Positions 1 through 16,500 of a stretch of DNA of 64,000 nucleotides are shown here, piece after piece. The notes beneath the pieces were generated by a model that saw only the letters and a program-made list of their open reading frames with translations, was not told the origin of the DNA and made no database searches. The stretch's first letter is position 1, and the number at the start of each line of letters is the position of its first letter. The stretch comes from Medicago truncatula (lineage: Eukaryota > Streptophyta > Magnoliopsida > Fabales > Fabaceae), in NCBI RefSeq assembly GCF_003473485.1, contig NC_053045.1, forward strand, positions 35,004,494-35,068,493, in the 5' to 3' direction. A program made the position numbers and the translations under genes.

Positions 1-2660
1 AAAATTTCTGGTACATAATCCACTAACAATTGGAAAAAAAAAAAAAAAAAAAAAAAAAAGAAAACTCTTAAAATGTAGAATCGTGAAAAAAGGAAGAAAA
101 TCACCTATGATGAAGCAAAAACTCAAACAGTGTCAAAAAATGAACCCCTCAAGCCATAAAAAACAGTCAACTCAAGTCATGCATGGTCTCAGAACCATGA
201 AAAAAGGAAGAAAATGACCTCTTAAGAAGAAGAAAGTGTAACAGTTTTCCCATCCGAACTCTGATATCGTTTGACCAATGGTTTTTACGGTCTAAATGTT
301 ATTTCAAAACAAAGTTAAAATAAAGGCCTTTAAGAAAGAATCTAAAGTTGTTTGGTTTCTTTGTTTTCTTAATTTTAAAGCTATTTTTAAGTTAAATGTT
401 GTTTGCAAAAATATTGTACAAACTTTGAATTTTTTTTTATGGTGTCCGGGGTTCAAACCCCGGACCTGACATATATTTGTGCATTGTTCCTATCAACTGA
501 GTTAAGCTCACGAGGACAAAACTTTGAATTTATTATGAATTAACATAATAAATAATAAAATGTTTAAAATATTTTCTGAAGGCTAAATATGTTAAAAAAT
601 AAAAGATATTTTTTGACAAATACTATATTTACTCAATAACGTTTATTTTGTGTAACATGAATACAAATTTGTATCATCATATAAATGACTTGTTAAATAT
701 TTGAATAGGAGAAACAATTTAAGAAGCCTGAAATAATAACATAAATAATATCAAAAGAGTTAGTTTTTTCTATTTCAATTATACTCTATAACAAATTTCG
801 TTATAAGAATACCATATTTTTTGTGTCTTTCAAAAATATAAGAATTTATATTATATGATATTATATTTGTTACATTGTTTGTGTCATGGAAACAAATTGT
901 TTAGTTTTTTTTAATAAGAAAAAGATATGCATAGTTTGTTATAATATAAAGGTGCAATATATATGTGTGAGTTTTATAATGGCTTTGCCATTTCGTCTAT
1001 CTACCACAAAAAAAAAAGGTGCAATATATATATATATATATATAATTTTTTTAGGCATCTATACCTTTTTGAAGAAAAGACATCTACAATTTTGCTTTTA
1101 ATTAAAATAAAAATTTTATAAAAATAATCATACGTGTTATGCAACGCCAAAAAAAATTATAAGCATTAGCGTAACAAAAAACAGACACAAATAAATATTA
1201 CTCTAAATGCTAATGTGTGTGTGTATATTTTAGCGAGGTTGAAGAAAGAAAATAAAACTATTTGAAAAACGTGAATAAAAATATTTGTGAGGTTGTGATG
1301 ATTAAACGATATTAAAATTAAATAGATAAGTGATAAAAAGATAATAAAATTCCTTTAAAAAAGGTAATAAAATTAAATGGAACGTCCTTCAAAAAAATTA
1401 AATGAAACGGTTAAAAAATATTAAATGGAAGAAAAACACATATAGAAATATAATATTAAAAAAAAGGAATAGGTTCCAAACATAAATTGAAGAAAGATAC
1501 TTGTGAAATAAATTGTCGAGAAATAGTTTTTTGAAGTAGCATTCAACAACTTTTGGCCATAGCTCATTTCCATTCAATTTTATGCATTAAAAAAGTACAT
1601 TTTTAAATAAGTATTTAATCGATATTTTATTTGGCCTAACTTCTCCTTAAAAATGTAGATAAGTTGAAAAAAAAACCGAGTCAAACGGTATCTTAATATC
1701 CCACAATGGTAGTGTAGAAGCAACTGAATTTGGGAGAAAAAATTGGAAAATAGTTAAAAATAAAAAAATTGAAAAATAGTTAAAAGTTTTTTAAAATATT
1801 AAAATTGAAAAATAGATAAAAAAAATAAATAAATAGGTGAGGTAGCACTCAACCAAGCAACAATAAAAAAAATTATATGCATTCGCGTAACAAAAAAACA
1901 GACAGACCGACATAAAATATTACTCTAAACGTTAATGTGTTTGTGTATATATTCGCGAGGTTGAAGAAAGCAAATAAAAATATTTTGTATTATTAAATGA
2001 CAGCGTGATGATTAAACGATATTGAAATTAAATATATAAGTGATAAAAGAATAATAAAATTCATTTGAAAAAAAGATAATAAAATTAAATGGAACCCCCT
2101 TAAAAAAAATAAATGGAACGGTTTCAAAAAATAAAATAAAGTTAAATGGAAGAAAAAAAATATTGAAATATAATATTATAAAATAAAATAAAAGGTTCCC
2201 AGCGTGAGTTCAAAAGAGATGTTTGTGAAATAAATGATCGAGAAGTAGTTTTTTAAAGTAAAATTCAACAACTTTTGGCCAAAGTTCATTCCATTCAATT
2301 TTAGGCATTCAATTTTTTTTTTTTTAGTAAGTACTAAATTGATATTGTGTTTAGTCTAACTTCTCCTTAAAAATGTAGAGAAGTTGGAAAAAGTCGCGTC
2401 AAACGATACCTTAATCTCCCACAACGGCAATGTAGAAACAACTGAATTTAAGATTATTTTTATTAATATAAAATAAAAAAGAAAATAATATAAAATAAAT
2501 AAAAAATAATAAATATAAAAAAGAAAATAATACAAAAGTAAAAAAAATTGGATGAGGTGGCAATCCCCAAAGTTAAGAAATTATGGAATTACCAAATTGC
2601 CCCTTTTAGGGACAAAATTGTAAATTTATATGGCATTAATTTTAATAAATAGTTAGTAGA
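1..2660 (-). mobile_element. Helitron copy A, 5' portion (rest lies left of the window)
   Basis: This stretch is a diverged direct repeat of 55236-58013 over its whole length, with the same order of internal blocks. Read on the minus strand it starts at 2660 with TCTACTAACT, preceded by A, as expected for a Helitron 5' end inserted between A and T, and it then shares the block around the word ATGCCATAT with copy B. The CTAG-type 3' end would lie outside the window. No coding domain is visible in this part. It holds two copies of an internal subrepeat (the word gcgaggttgaag at about 1233 and 1955), a short TA tract near 1025-1043 and a SINE at 431-516. Assignment rests on copy B having both Helitron ends. 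Confidence 0.72.
431..516 (-). mobile_element. tRNA-derived SINE (family S1), copy inside Helitron A
   Basis: On the minus strand a tRNA-like head reads GTCCTCGTGAGCTTAACTCA, with an A-box-like stretch, followed by a B-box-like GGTTTGAACCCC about 40 nt on, and a short A-rich tail (T-run on the plus strand). It is flanked by direct copies of aaactttgaattt. The same insertion with the same flanks is at 55750-55836 in Helitron B, so it was already present before the two Helitrons separated. Confidence 0.75.
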
Positions 2661-3499
2661 TAATATCATTCATTCTATTATATATGTTCAGTTGATTTCT
2701 TATTCTTTAAAAAAAAAGTAGAAATTCTTGTTCTTATGTATAAAGAAAAAAAATTATTATGAGTAACAATAATTTTTATCTTAATCTGTTTTTAATATAT
2801 TTAGGGATCCATTTCTAATATTTTTGGATATCTTTAGATATTTTAAAGAATTCTTACTCCAAAAATATAATTAAAGATCTAATTTTCAGGAATCGGTACA
2901 CCAAGTTATGCAAAGATAGACCACAAAAACAAATATTTGATATAAACTTGACTTTTAATTTCTTTATTTTTTTGCTTTTGTATCATTTTGAAAAATAAAT
3001 TTAGCAAGCCAAAGAAGTTGTTTTTTTTTTTTTGCCTTGTCTGGCCTTGTTGCGTTGGAGTAAATAGATGCCAAAGTATAAGGGATACTGAAGTTTATCT
3101 GCACAGATGCTCACAAAAGTTTATTAGATTATGATTTATTTGTAAATAATATGGATACACATTGCTCAAAAAAAAAAATATGGATACACAAAAAAAATAA
3201 AAAAAAGGTAAATATGTGGAATCATATTTTGTTCTTAAAAAAATTCATTAAGTGACAAAATAATTTAACCGTGACCTGATAAAAATCATATCTTTAAATA
3301 AAAATATAATGTTTTTTTTAGGGAAAATGGTTTTTTTTTAATAATACCTAATTTGTGGCCATTAAAAAATTAAAGTCTAATTGAAATTTATACCGAAACA
3401 TAATAAAAAGAAAATAGTTTCTAAAACCAATTAAAAGTTAATTATGCATAAATTGTTATACCACAAGCAGGACACCAACGACGACGTAGAAAAAGAATG
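2661..3499. other. AT-rich intergenic DNA, nothing recognised
   Basis: Homopolymer A/T tracts and short low-complexity stretches only. No open frame of note, no terminal repeats and no RNA gene were seen. Confidence 0.6.
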
Positions 3500-3815
3500 T
3501 CGCCGCCCTAATGCCAGAAGGGGGGCATATTGGCATATGGGCCTGATAATTCAACTTTAGCACGGTGTTCATGCTCCGCCACTTTGGTGATCATTACTAT
3601 CATACTGAGGCAAATAGCAAGAACAAGATTGCCATCTCCCCACAACCTCCTAGCACCTCCAATGTAACGCCCTAAAGGTTTGATGGCGAAAGACATCAAA
3701 GCAAACACAATTGATTTCAACACGAGTCCCAATAATCCGGCTTGGGCTCCTAGGTGGTACCACAAATCTAACACCGGATCATTCCCATCGTAAATTTCAC
3801 GGCCTATCCAATCAA
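3500..3815 (-). pseudogene. Sucrose transporter (SUT4-type) gene fragment
   Basis: The minus strand reads about 100 residues resembling one part of plant sucrose/proton symporters. It opens with D-W-[IM]-G-R-E-[IV]-Y-x-G-N (about 3778-3815), continues G-A-Q-A-G-L-L-G-L-V-L-K-S and P-L-G-R-Y-I-G-G, then R-R-L-W-G and V-A-E-H-E-H-R. Functional members have about 500 residues and 12 membrane spans and load sucrose across plasma or vacuolar membranes; only a loop plus roughly two spans remain here. There is no start, no splice context and the reading stops at 3508, so I call it a dead fragment. It abuts a 33-bp minisatellite on its upstream side, so a captured or degraded exon is likely. Confidence 0.7.
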
Positions 3816-3892
3816 TATTGAATAAAAAGAATGGGAATCATGCAACCTAATTGATCCCCGTTATCAACATTAGCACCACGGTGATTCAATGT

Positions 3893-4196
3893 AACCTTAA
3901 GGGTGGCGAACAAATGATTTAATGCAAGTGTAAGATTGGAGAAACAATTATTCAAAATAAGAGTGAGATTAGCAAAACAATGATTGTGTGTGGTAATGAG
4001 AGTAGCAAAATAGTTATCGAGAGTGGCAATGAGAGTAGAAAAACAGTGATTGAGCGTGGTAACGAGAGTAACAAAACAGTGATTGAGTGTGCTAACGAGA
4101 GTAGCAAAACAATGATTGAGTGTGGTAATGAAAATAGCAAAAGAAGTAATTGAGTGTAGAATGAGAGTAGCAAAACAGTGAATGATCGTGAGAATA
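3893..4196. repeat. 33-bp minisatellite
   Basis: About nine imperfect tandem copies of a 33-base unit of the type gagagtagcaaaacagtgat followed by tgagtgtggtaac. Because 33 is a multiple of three, the minus strand stays open for 135 codons as an 11-residue repeat (T-L-x-x-x-L-N-H-C-F-A). That open frame is a by-product of the repeat, and I see no sign that it is a gene. Confidence 0.85.
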
Positions 4197-4811
4197 AAGG
4201 TTGGAAAAAAACCAACCATATTGTCTGCTATAAGGAGGAATCAATAGACGAGCTTGTGTGGAGGGGGGCGTTATTGTGTAGTGTGTCTGAGGCTCGTGGA
4301 CAGTGGTGGTGGTGGTGTGTGTTGGTTAGGCTTCTTAATCCTTTTGTTCCTGCTACTCATATTAAGTGGTTTGGAGTTGTTATCTTGTATATTAAAGTTG
4401 TTATGTCTATCCAAAAAAGTTGTTGCAAAGTTCATAATTTTTTGATTTTGATTTTATTTTGATTTTTATGGTTTTATCTTGCATAATGTTACAAATCATT
4501 GCTTAATAACGTGTGATAATACTAGTAGCTATATTTGATTGTTTGAAGTTAAAATTATTTAAGGTTTTGGATCTTTGTCTTTCATAAGCAGTAACTCATA
4601 AACGTAAAAAATATTATAGTTTTTTTCATGACATATCCACAATAATCCATAAATTTCTACTACTTTTATAAGAAAATGTACACATTATTGTTTTCTCAAT
4701 GTATTATGGAGTTCAAACTTATATTTATGTGTGTATGTGTGTGGGCGTGTGGGGCGCACTCGTGCGTGCGTTCGGACGGGTGTGTGTGCGCGCGTGATGA
4801 TTAATTTATGG
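4197..4811. other. Intergenic DNA with an alternating purine-pyrimidine tract
   Basis: No gene seen. The stretch 4728-4796 is dominated by GT, GC and CG dinucleotides (gtgtgtatgtgtgtgggcgt, later gtgtgtgcgcgcgtg) in otherwise AT-rich surroundings, a composition favourable to left-handed DNA. Confidence 0.5.
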
Positions 4812-4985
4812 AAAATGCTAACAAGTGCTCTAAGGGTATTGTTTAAGCATATAAAAGTAGCAGCTTTTGTATTGGAAATTGTAGGGTTATGACTTTAAGA
4901 AGTGTTTGACTTGTATTTTCAAGCCATAATTTCTTTTTTTGGGTTCCTTAAACAATTCCCTTAGGGCGCTTATTAGCGATATCCT
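4812..4985. mobile_element. Short TIR element (MITE)
   Basis: The left end reads tgctaacaagtgctctaagg followed by gtattgttta. The right end is its imperfect inverted copy, taaacaattcccttagggcg followed by cttattagcg. About 170 bp with no coding capacity. A distant relative with related end words is at 18328-18790. Confidence 0.65.
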
Positions 4986-5039
4986 TAATTTATATATGAT
5001 GCGACAATTTTACAAAATATTAATCATCTTAATAATTAA

Positions 5040-5072
5040 CTTTTCGGGCATCGCACGGGTCCAAGTACTAGT
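5040..5072 (+). other. Possible degenerate Helitron 3' end
   Basis: The sequence gggcatcgcacgggtccaag followed by tactagt resembles plant Helitron 3' ends (GC-rich hairpin, then CTAG followed by T at 5068-5072). The left hairpin arm no longer pairs well and no 5' TC end was identified. Confidence 0.35.
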
Positions 5073-5859
5073 GACTTCAAATTTCTTTTACAAAATTGTA
5101 AATTATATATTTAAATATTATTTATCTTTAGACAAAATGACATAATTTATCTTTAACTTAATTTTAGATAACACTTTCGTCATTTATCCTTTTTTATTCC
5201 GATTTAGTCATTTATGTTATAAAATGTCAACAAAATTATCCTTTTTTAATCAAAAACATAATAAAAAAAACTCCAAAGAATATCATCAAAAACTCATCGA
5301 ACTCATAAACAAACCCAAGTCTTCATTATACAAACCAAAAAACTCAAATTTCATTGATAAAATCTCATTAAAAATGATAAGATGATAAAATCTCATTAAA
5401 AATGATAAGATATTTAATGTTAATTTACGTCAAATACCCTCACAATTCTTTAAGTTATAAAATATTTTTTCATTTTTCAAATAAATATTGCATTAGAAAT
5501 ATATTTTTTTGAGAAAACATTAGAAATATTATAAATCAAGCAATCAAACAATTTAGTTTCAAATGAAGATTAAATAATACATTTAAATATATCAACTTAA
5601 CATTAAACGTTTTTTTTTAATAAAAAAAAACTAACATTGAACGTCTCCATAAATCATTTTAAGCGAGTTTGATGAAAACATGATTGGTGCAAATCGAAAC
5701 ACGTGACTAACAACCATCCAACGTACTTACCAAATGTTCCTTTTGTTACTTTACTAGATGGGCACGAATATCCACTATTTTTATTATGCTAATGCATATA
5801 AATTACGAAAAACAATCTTTATGATTTTGTTTTCTCTAATTTTTTTTATTTTTTTATTT
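5073..5859. other. AT-rich intergenic DNA
   Basis: No gene or RNA seen. A short segment is duplicated in tandem at about 5360-5410 (aatctcattaaaaatgataa twice). Confidence 0.5.
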
Positions 5860-6445
5860 TTTATGATTTTGATTAAAATTATAGGTATAGATAATAAATA
5901 TTTTACACTTTCATATCTTATACTCCCTCCGGTCCTTTTTATTAGAAACAAAAGTGAGAATTTTTTTGGTCCTTTTTATAAGAAATATTGACCAAATTTT
6001 AAGTATGTTTGAAGCTAAATTTCATTTGTGTCCTTATTTATTATGAGATAGAATATTAAAAGTAAGTAAGTTGGTGGAATAAAGAGTAATTAATTTAGGG
6101 GTATTCATGATTTTTTTTTTTAAATGTAGAGGTGTATTAACTGAAGATAACTATTTTCAATGTATTTCCTTGGTCTTGATGTTTTATATCTTTTGTTTCT
6201 TGTATAAAGGACCGGAGGGAGTATTTTTCAATTGTACCTACAATATAACAAATATTATGTCTTTTAAAAAATATATAACAATTTTATTAAAAAAAAACTT
6301 TATGATTTTAATTAAAATTATAGGTATAGATAATAAATATTTTACACTTTCTACTATCTTATATTTTTCAATTTTACGCATAATATAACAAATATAACGT
6401 CTTTTAAAAAATATATATATAACAATTATATTAAAAAATAAATAA
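5860..6445. repeat. Tandem duplication, one copy split by a MITE
   Basis: A unit of about 145 bp (beginning near tatgattttgattaaaatta and ending near atatataacaattttatta) occurs twice. The left unit (5860-5930 plus 6224-6298) is interrupted by a MITE. The right unit (6299-6445) is uninterrupted and shows the empty site. Confidence 0.8.
5931..6223. mobile_element. Stowaway-like MITE (TA target)
   Basis: Perfect ends tactccctccggtcc and ggaccggagggagta with a TA duplication, 293 bp and no coding capacity. The paralogous empty site at 6299-6445 reads through tcttatatttttcaat with a single TA. Confidence 0.88.
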
Positions 6446-7975
6446 TAAATATAATATAAATTCTTATCTTTGTGAATAACAAAATAACATTCTTATATCC
6501 TTAAAAAAAAAAAAAAAACTTATAGTCAAGTTTATTTAAAGGTATAATTAGAAGGAGAAAAAACAACTACAAAAATCCTATTTTTTATATATACGGTGTA
6601 GATATACAATAAACACAATCTGAATTATGATAAACACGTTAAAAATTAAACTCTCACCATGAACTATCACATTAAAATTTAAAATGTTTAGTTAAAAAAA
6701 TTCATCAAATATTCTATTTATACGCAATATTTTGGAATGATATTTTTTTAAAAATAAAAGTATACAATATTTCAAAAAGTTCAATACTCTATTTGGAGAA
6801 GTTTTTTTTTTTTTTTTTTTCACATTTTATAAGATTTAAATTGTTTATAATGCATTTTTGAGAATTAGTCATTCGATTCGATCTAATTTAATATATATAT
6901 ATATATATATAATTTTTTTATATGGACCGCGTTATATGGTCAAATCATTCGATTCAATACAGTTTAATCACGCAGTTCGATTAGTTATCGAATGGCTCAA
7001 CCATTAAACCAATAACCTAATACTTTTATCGGGTCGATCACCGGTCTAACATATAATATTTGGCCTTTAATTTATCATATGTTATTTTGCACTAAACAAG
7101 TTACTTTACTTTAACATGTAATGGTACTTTACTTTGACACTACAACAACCAAGCCTTACTTTATTTGACACCAGCGAACAGACGGGCACGTGAGTGTCCG
7201 TCTTTCTGCTATTTTTATTGCGTTAACGTTTGAAAATTATGAATAATGTTTTTTTTTTATGAAATTTTGATTTTGATTAAAACTAAAAATATTAATGTTT
7301 GTTGCTTTCAAATTATAACAAACCAAACTAACCATGATTATCTATTTCAATGACACTAACAATATAATAAAAAAATATAATATAAATTCTTTTTTGTAAT
7401 GACACCAACAACAATCTTTGTTATAAAAAAAGTTGTTTAAAGATATAATTAAGATAATGAAAAAGTAAGTATAAATAAAACCATCTAGTTTGTTACACTT
7501 TTTAAAATAAAAAACCAGACATAAATATTTAAATTTATTTTTATATATCTGTTACATGTGTTGTTTGTATTGAAATTGAAGACATTTTGAAACGAGAAAA
7601 AGTTCGTCAAAAAAAGCTTAAAGATGTTTTTTTTTTTTCTTTATATATATAGTATATATTATATTTATAAAAATTCAATCAAACTTTTTTTTTTTTTTGA
7701 GAAAAACAAAATCAATCAAAATTAAAAAAATGGACACGTGGCTCCATAGATTAGGAGAGTGTTTGTTGGAGGGTGTTCAAGTGAGTGACCATACCATAGC
7801 ATTGCTCTTTAGATGAATAATCCAAACAAGCTTTTTGGATTTTTTATTTTTAAGTTAAAGTGTAAGAATGTAAGGCGCAGAATGTTCCTGAAAATGGGAC
7901 CTTTTTTTCCCTCCCTGTCCGCAACTTTACCACCATTGTTCCTGAAGTTCCCTTATCCTTTGGGAAGATAAGAAA
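6446..7975. other. AT-rich intergenic DNA upstream of the sugar kinase
   Basis: No gene seen. It contains a (TA)n tract at about 6892-6911 and long A/T runs. The last few hundred bases must hold the promoter of the kinase gene, but no clear TATA box could be fixed. Confidence 0.5.
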
Positions 7976-13739
<5,764 letters not shown>

Positions 13740-14125
13740 CCAACTTAAGGGCAAATGCACCATTGTCGCAGTAGTAATAAAATTTATGATGGAAGTCCTA
13801 CATATAGATTAAAGCAGTAACTATCACACTAGTCAAATTTCTATGTTATTTGGACAAATGAATATCAAGAACTTATAAATTTTGAAAATGTCTTTCATTT
13901 GATGATGAACTTGGAATAACCGAGAGTAAGTTAGAACAAGAAAAAGATTCAATAATGAGAAACTTGAGGTGTCTAGTTTCACCTATGCAAATATTTTGAG
14001 CAATAATCAAATATTTATAGTTGATTATTACACTTATTTATCAAGTTGAGAAATGATATTTGTACAACCACTTTGTGACAACTTTTAGATAACTTATTTT
14101 AATAAATGACACTAATTTCATCATT
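13740..14125. other. 3' flank of the kinase gene
   Basis: Presumably holds the 3' UTR and polyadenylation region. An aataaa-like gtaataaaa lies at about 13773. Nothing else recognised. Confidence 0.45.
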
Positions 14126-14259
14126 TTTTTTTGTCAAGTAGCCTAGTGGCTAGAGAAATCCACCTTAAAGATAAATAAGTGGAGTGTCCGGGGTTCGAAC
14201 CCCGGCCCCAGCATATAATGTGCATTATCCCCTGCCAAATGAGCTAAGCTCATGGGACG
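14126..14259 (-). mobile_element. tRNA-derived SINE (family S1), full-length copy
   Basis: On the minus strand it runs from a tRNA-like head (GTCCCATGAGCTTAGCTCAT) through a B box GGTTCGAACCCCGG to a body ending in an A tail (T run at 14126-14132 on plus). Flanking direct repeats cactaatttcatcatt and cactaattttatcatt differ at one base, giving a target duplication of about 16 bp. Confidence 0.85.
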
Positions 14260-15371
14260 CACTAATTTTATCATTGAAATCAATACAATTAATCATTTCA
14301 TTAAAAATCATATACAACTTAAACTATTATTATTTTGAGACGAAGAAGGTATTTCTTCAAAAAGATTAATTAACTAACTAAAGATTGACCACCTTATAAG
14401 AATAAAACCACATAGATTAATTTAACCAATATATGAAAATATAGTCACAATTAATAAACACTCGATGCATAAAGCATAAGATCCACCAACTCCCAAGAAA
14501 GGATTTAGCCAAACATACGCATGAAAAACAAAATGCCAAATAAATAAATGTTCAATCTCAACCAAAATCAGAAAATAATTTGTTGATGTCGTTGATGTAA
14601 GGGTGGGGTTTAGCATGCACAAGGGAAAGATTTGTGCACCATGCACAAGTTGTGCAAATTTGTCCGTAAATTAAATATGGACCATTCATTTATTATTATT
14701 TTAATGTCGAGGGTTGAGATTTGTTTGGATGGAGTAGTGGGTGACCTGCTGCAAAAAGGGAGAGAGGGCATGGCGGGACCCACCCTTTTGATTAAATCAT
14801 AATATTTTATTGCATTTTTTTGGTAGATTTTGTATTGGGTTTGGGCTTGTCATTTTGAGGAAAAAATATTCTATGGGCTGTCACATTTAATTTTCTTGGC
14901 CCGAAAAATGGAAATATTTTTTTCAATTGCATAATTTTATTTATTTTATATTTCACCAAAAAAAATTATTTATTTTATAAAAATTGCTATTAATTTAATA
15001 TGGAAATATCTGAAAAAGAATTAAAAATTAATAGAAGTTGTTTTAATAAATTGAACGGTTGTAATTGGATTTTAAATATTCAATAAATTATATTTATAAA
15101 TTAAATATACAATTGTTAGTATACTATCTGAGTATCTGTACTATATATATTGTTTCGTAACGTTCTTAAACAAATAAAAAAATATTTTTCAAAACATTAA
15201 ATATACAATATTTACTGTTACGTTTTTTCTTAAAAAAATATATATATTGTTTCTCTTTTTTTTTTTTAAAGATTTTTTGCTTTTTTTAAGGGACTTTTTT
15301 TAAACATATATATGCATTGTTTGTTAAAATTTACATTTTTTTTATCTACACTATATATAAATAAAAGAAAA

Positions 15372-15679
15372 AATTATATTTTTAGTCCCTTAACTTAATT
15401 TCAGATAATAGTTTGGTCCTTTATCTTATTTTCATTTCAATTTGTTCCTTTTTCTCCATTTTCATATGAATTTTTAAGCTTAAAATTCATGATTTTATTT
15501 TCTTATGGTCTTTCAATCTTCAAATCTATGATCCTCATCTATGTTTACATAAGAATATTAGATTTGAAGCTTGAAAATGTATATAAAAATGGACAAAAAA
15601 GATCAAATTGAAATGAAAAAAAGATAAAGGACCAAACTGTTACTTGAAATTAAGTTAAGGGACTAAAAATGTAATTTTG
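15372..15679. mobile_element. Palindromic foldback element
   Basis: The left arm begins tacattt-like attatatttttagtccctt; the right arm is its inverted copy ending agggactaaaaatgtaattt. The arms span nearly the whole 308 bp and there is no coding capacity. Nested in the Pack-MULE. Confidence 0.7.
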
Positions 15680-15773
15680 CCTAAATAAAACTATCCCTTT
15701 CAGAACTTTTGGGTTGAATTTTTCTTTCCAAAGATACCCTGAGTTTTCAATACAAACACGATGTATATCGCTT

Positions 15774-16140
15774 GATTGGGAAGTGGCCGGCAGAGACCAG
15801 ATCTAGCAAGTTATTGGACAAACTTAATTCTGTTTAATGTTTAAATAATGGATGCTCCCTTGTGATGCCTGACTCATTTGAGTTCATGTCTTCTAATGTT
15901 TTTATCTTAACTTGCAGCTCAAGAACAATTTTGGAAAAGTATTTGAAACCTGCAGTCTCTATTGCTGAGGATGTGAAAAGTACAGATAAGAAGGCCATGG
16001 AAAAGAAATGTCATACCCATTTTCATCTTGCACACTATACTGATGCTCTATTTAGGAGTCATGAAGAAAGACTTGATTCTAATGGTGGAAGGATCAAAGA
16101 GCAAAATGTAGCTAAGTTTATATCAACACTAGCTGGTTGA
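15774..16140 (+). pseudogene. Captured fragment of ATM kinase gene (FAT-domain exons)
   Basis: An exon end at 15774-15808 reads I-G-K-W-P-A-E-T-R-S-S. A degraded intron follows to the acceptor cttgcag at 15917. The next exon reads S-R-T-I-L-E-K-Y-L-K-P-A-V-S-I-A-E-D and then K-K-C-H-T-H-F-H-L-A-H-Y-T-D-A-L-F-R-S-H-E-E-R-L-D-S-N. I recognise this as the plant ATM FAT domain; ATM is a nuclear PI3K-like kinase of about 3000-3900 residues that signals DNA double-strand breaks. After D-S-N the ATM similarity stops abruptly and an unrelated 18-residue tail leads to a stop at 16138-16140. The exon 1 donor is damaged (gcaagtta). No kinase domain is present, so this cannot be a working ATM. Recognition is from family memory. 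Confidence 0.78.
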
Positions 16141-16378
16141 AACAATGAAAAACTAATGGTCATGGCGCATGCTACTTCAATAGACACTACACTACACTAG
16201 CTTTTGTTGCTGTTGTTAATCAAATTGGTGGTGATGGCTAAGTCATTTGTCCAATTCAATTTTATTTTCATAGTTAAAAAACCTTCAAGAACTAAATGCC
16301 TAATTCAGTTTCATAGTTGGATAAGCTCAAGTACTATTGCTAGACCAATATGAAGGAGCAATACTCTGCAACATTTTG

Positions 16379-16500
16379 TCAAAGCGAAAGAAATTGAATA
16401 TGGGTGATATGCTTTGACAGTTGTGTCAAAGCGAAAGAAATTGAATATGGATGATATGCTTTGACAGTTGTGTCAAAGCGAAAGAAATTAATCTTCATGT
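16379..16500. repeat. 47-bp tandem repeat, about 2.5 units
   Basis: The unit starts tcaaagcgaaagaaattgaa and ends tttgacagttgtg. Two full copies and a partial one, nearly identical, inside the Pack-MULE. Confidence 0.85.

Noticed and set aside
3812..4219. Open frame of 135 codons with an 11-residue repeat
   Set aside because: It is produced by the 33-bp minisatellite; any unit length divisible by three stays open. No similarity, start context or splice sites support a gene.
14126..14259. tRNA-like sequences with A and B boxes (also 48155, 55432, 55750, 431)
   Set aside because: They do not close an acceptor stem or anticodon arm, have A tails and target duplications, and recur as a family; they are SINEs, not tRNA genes.
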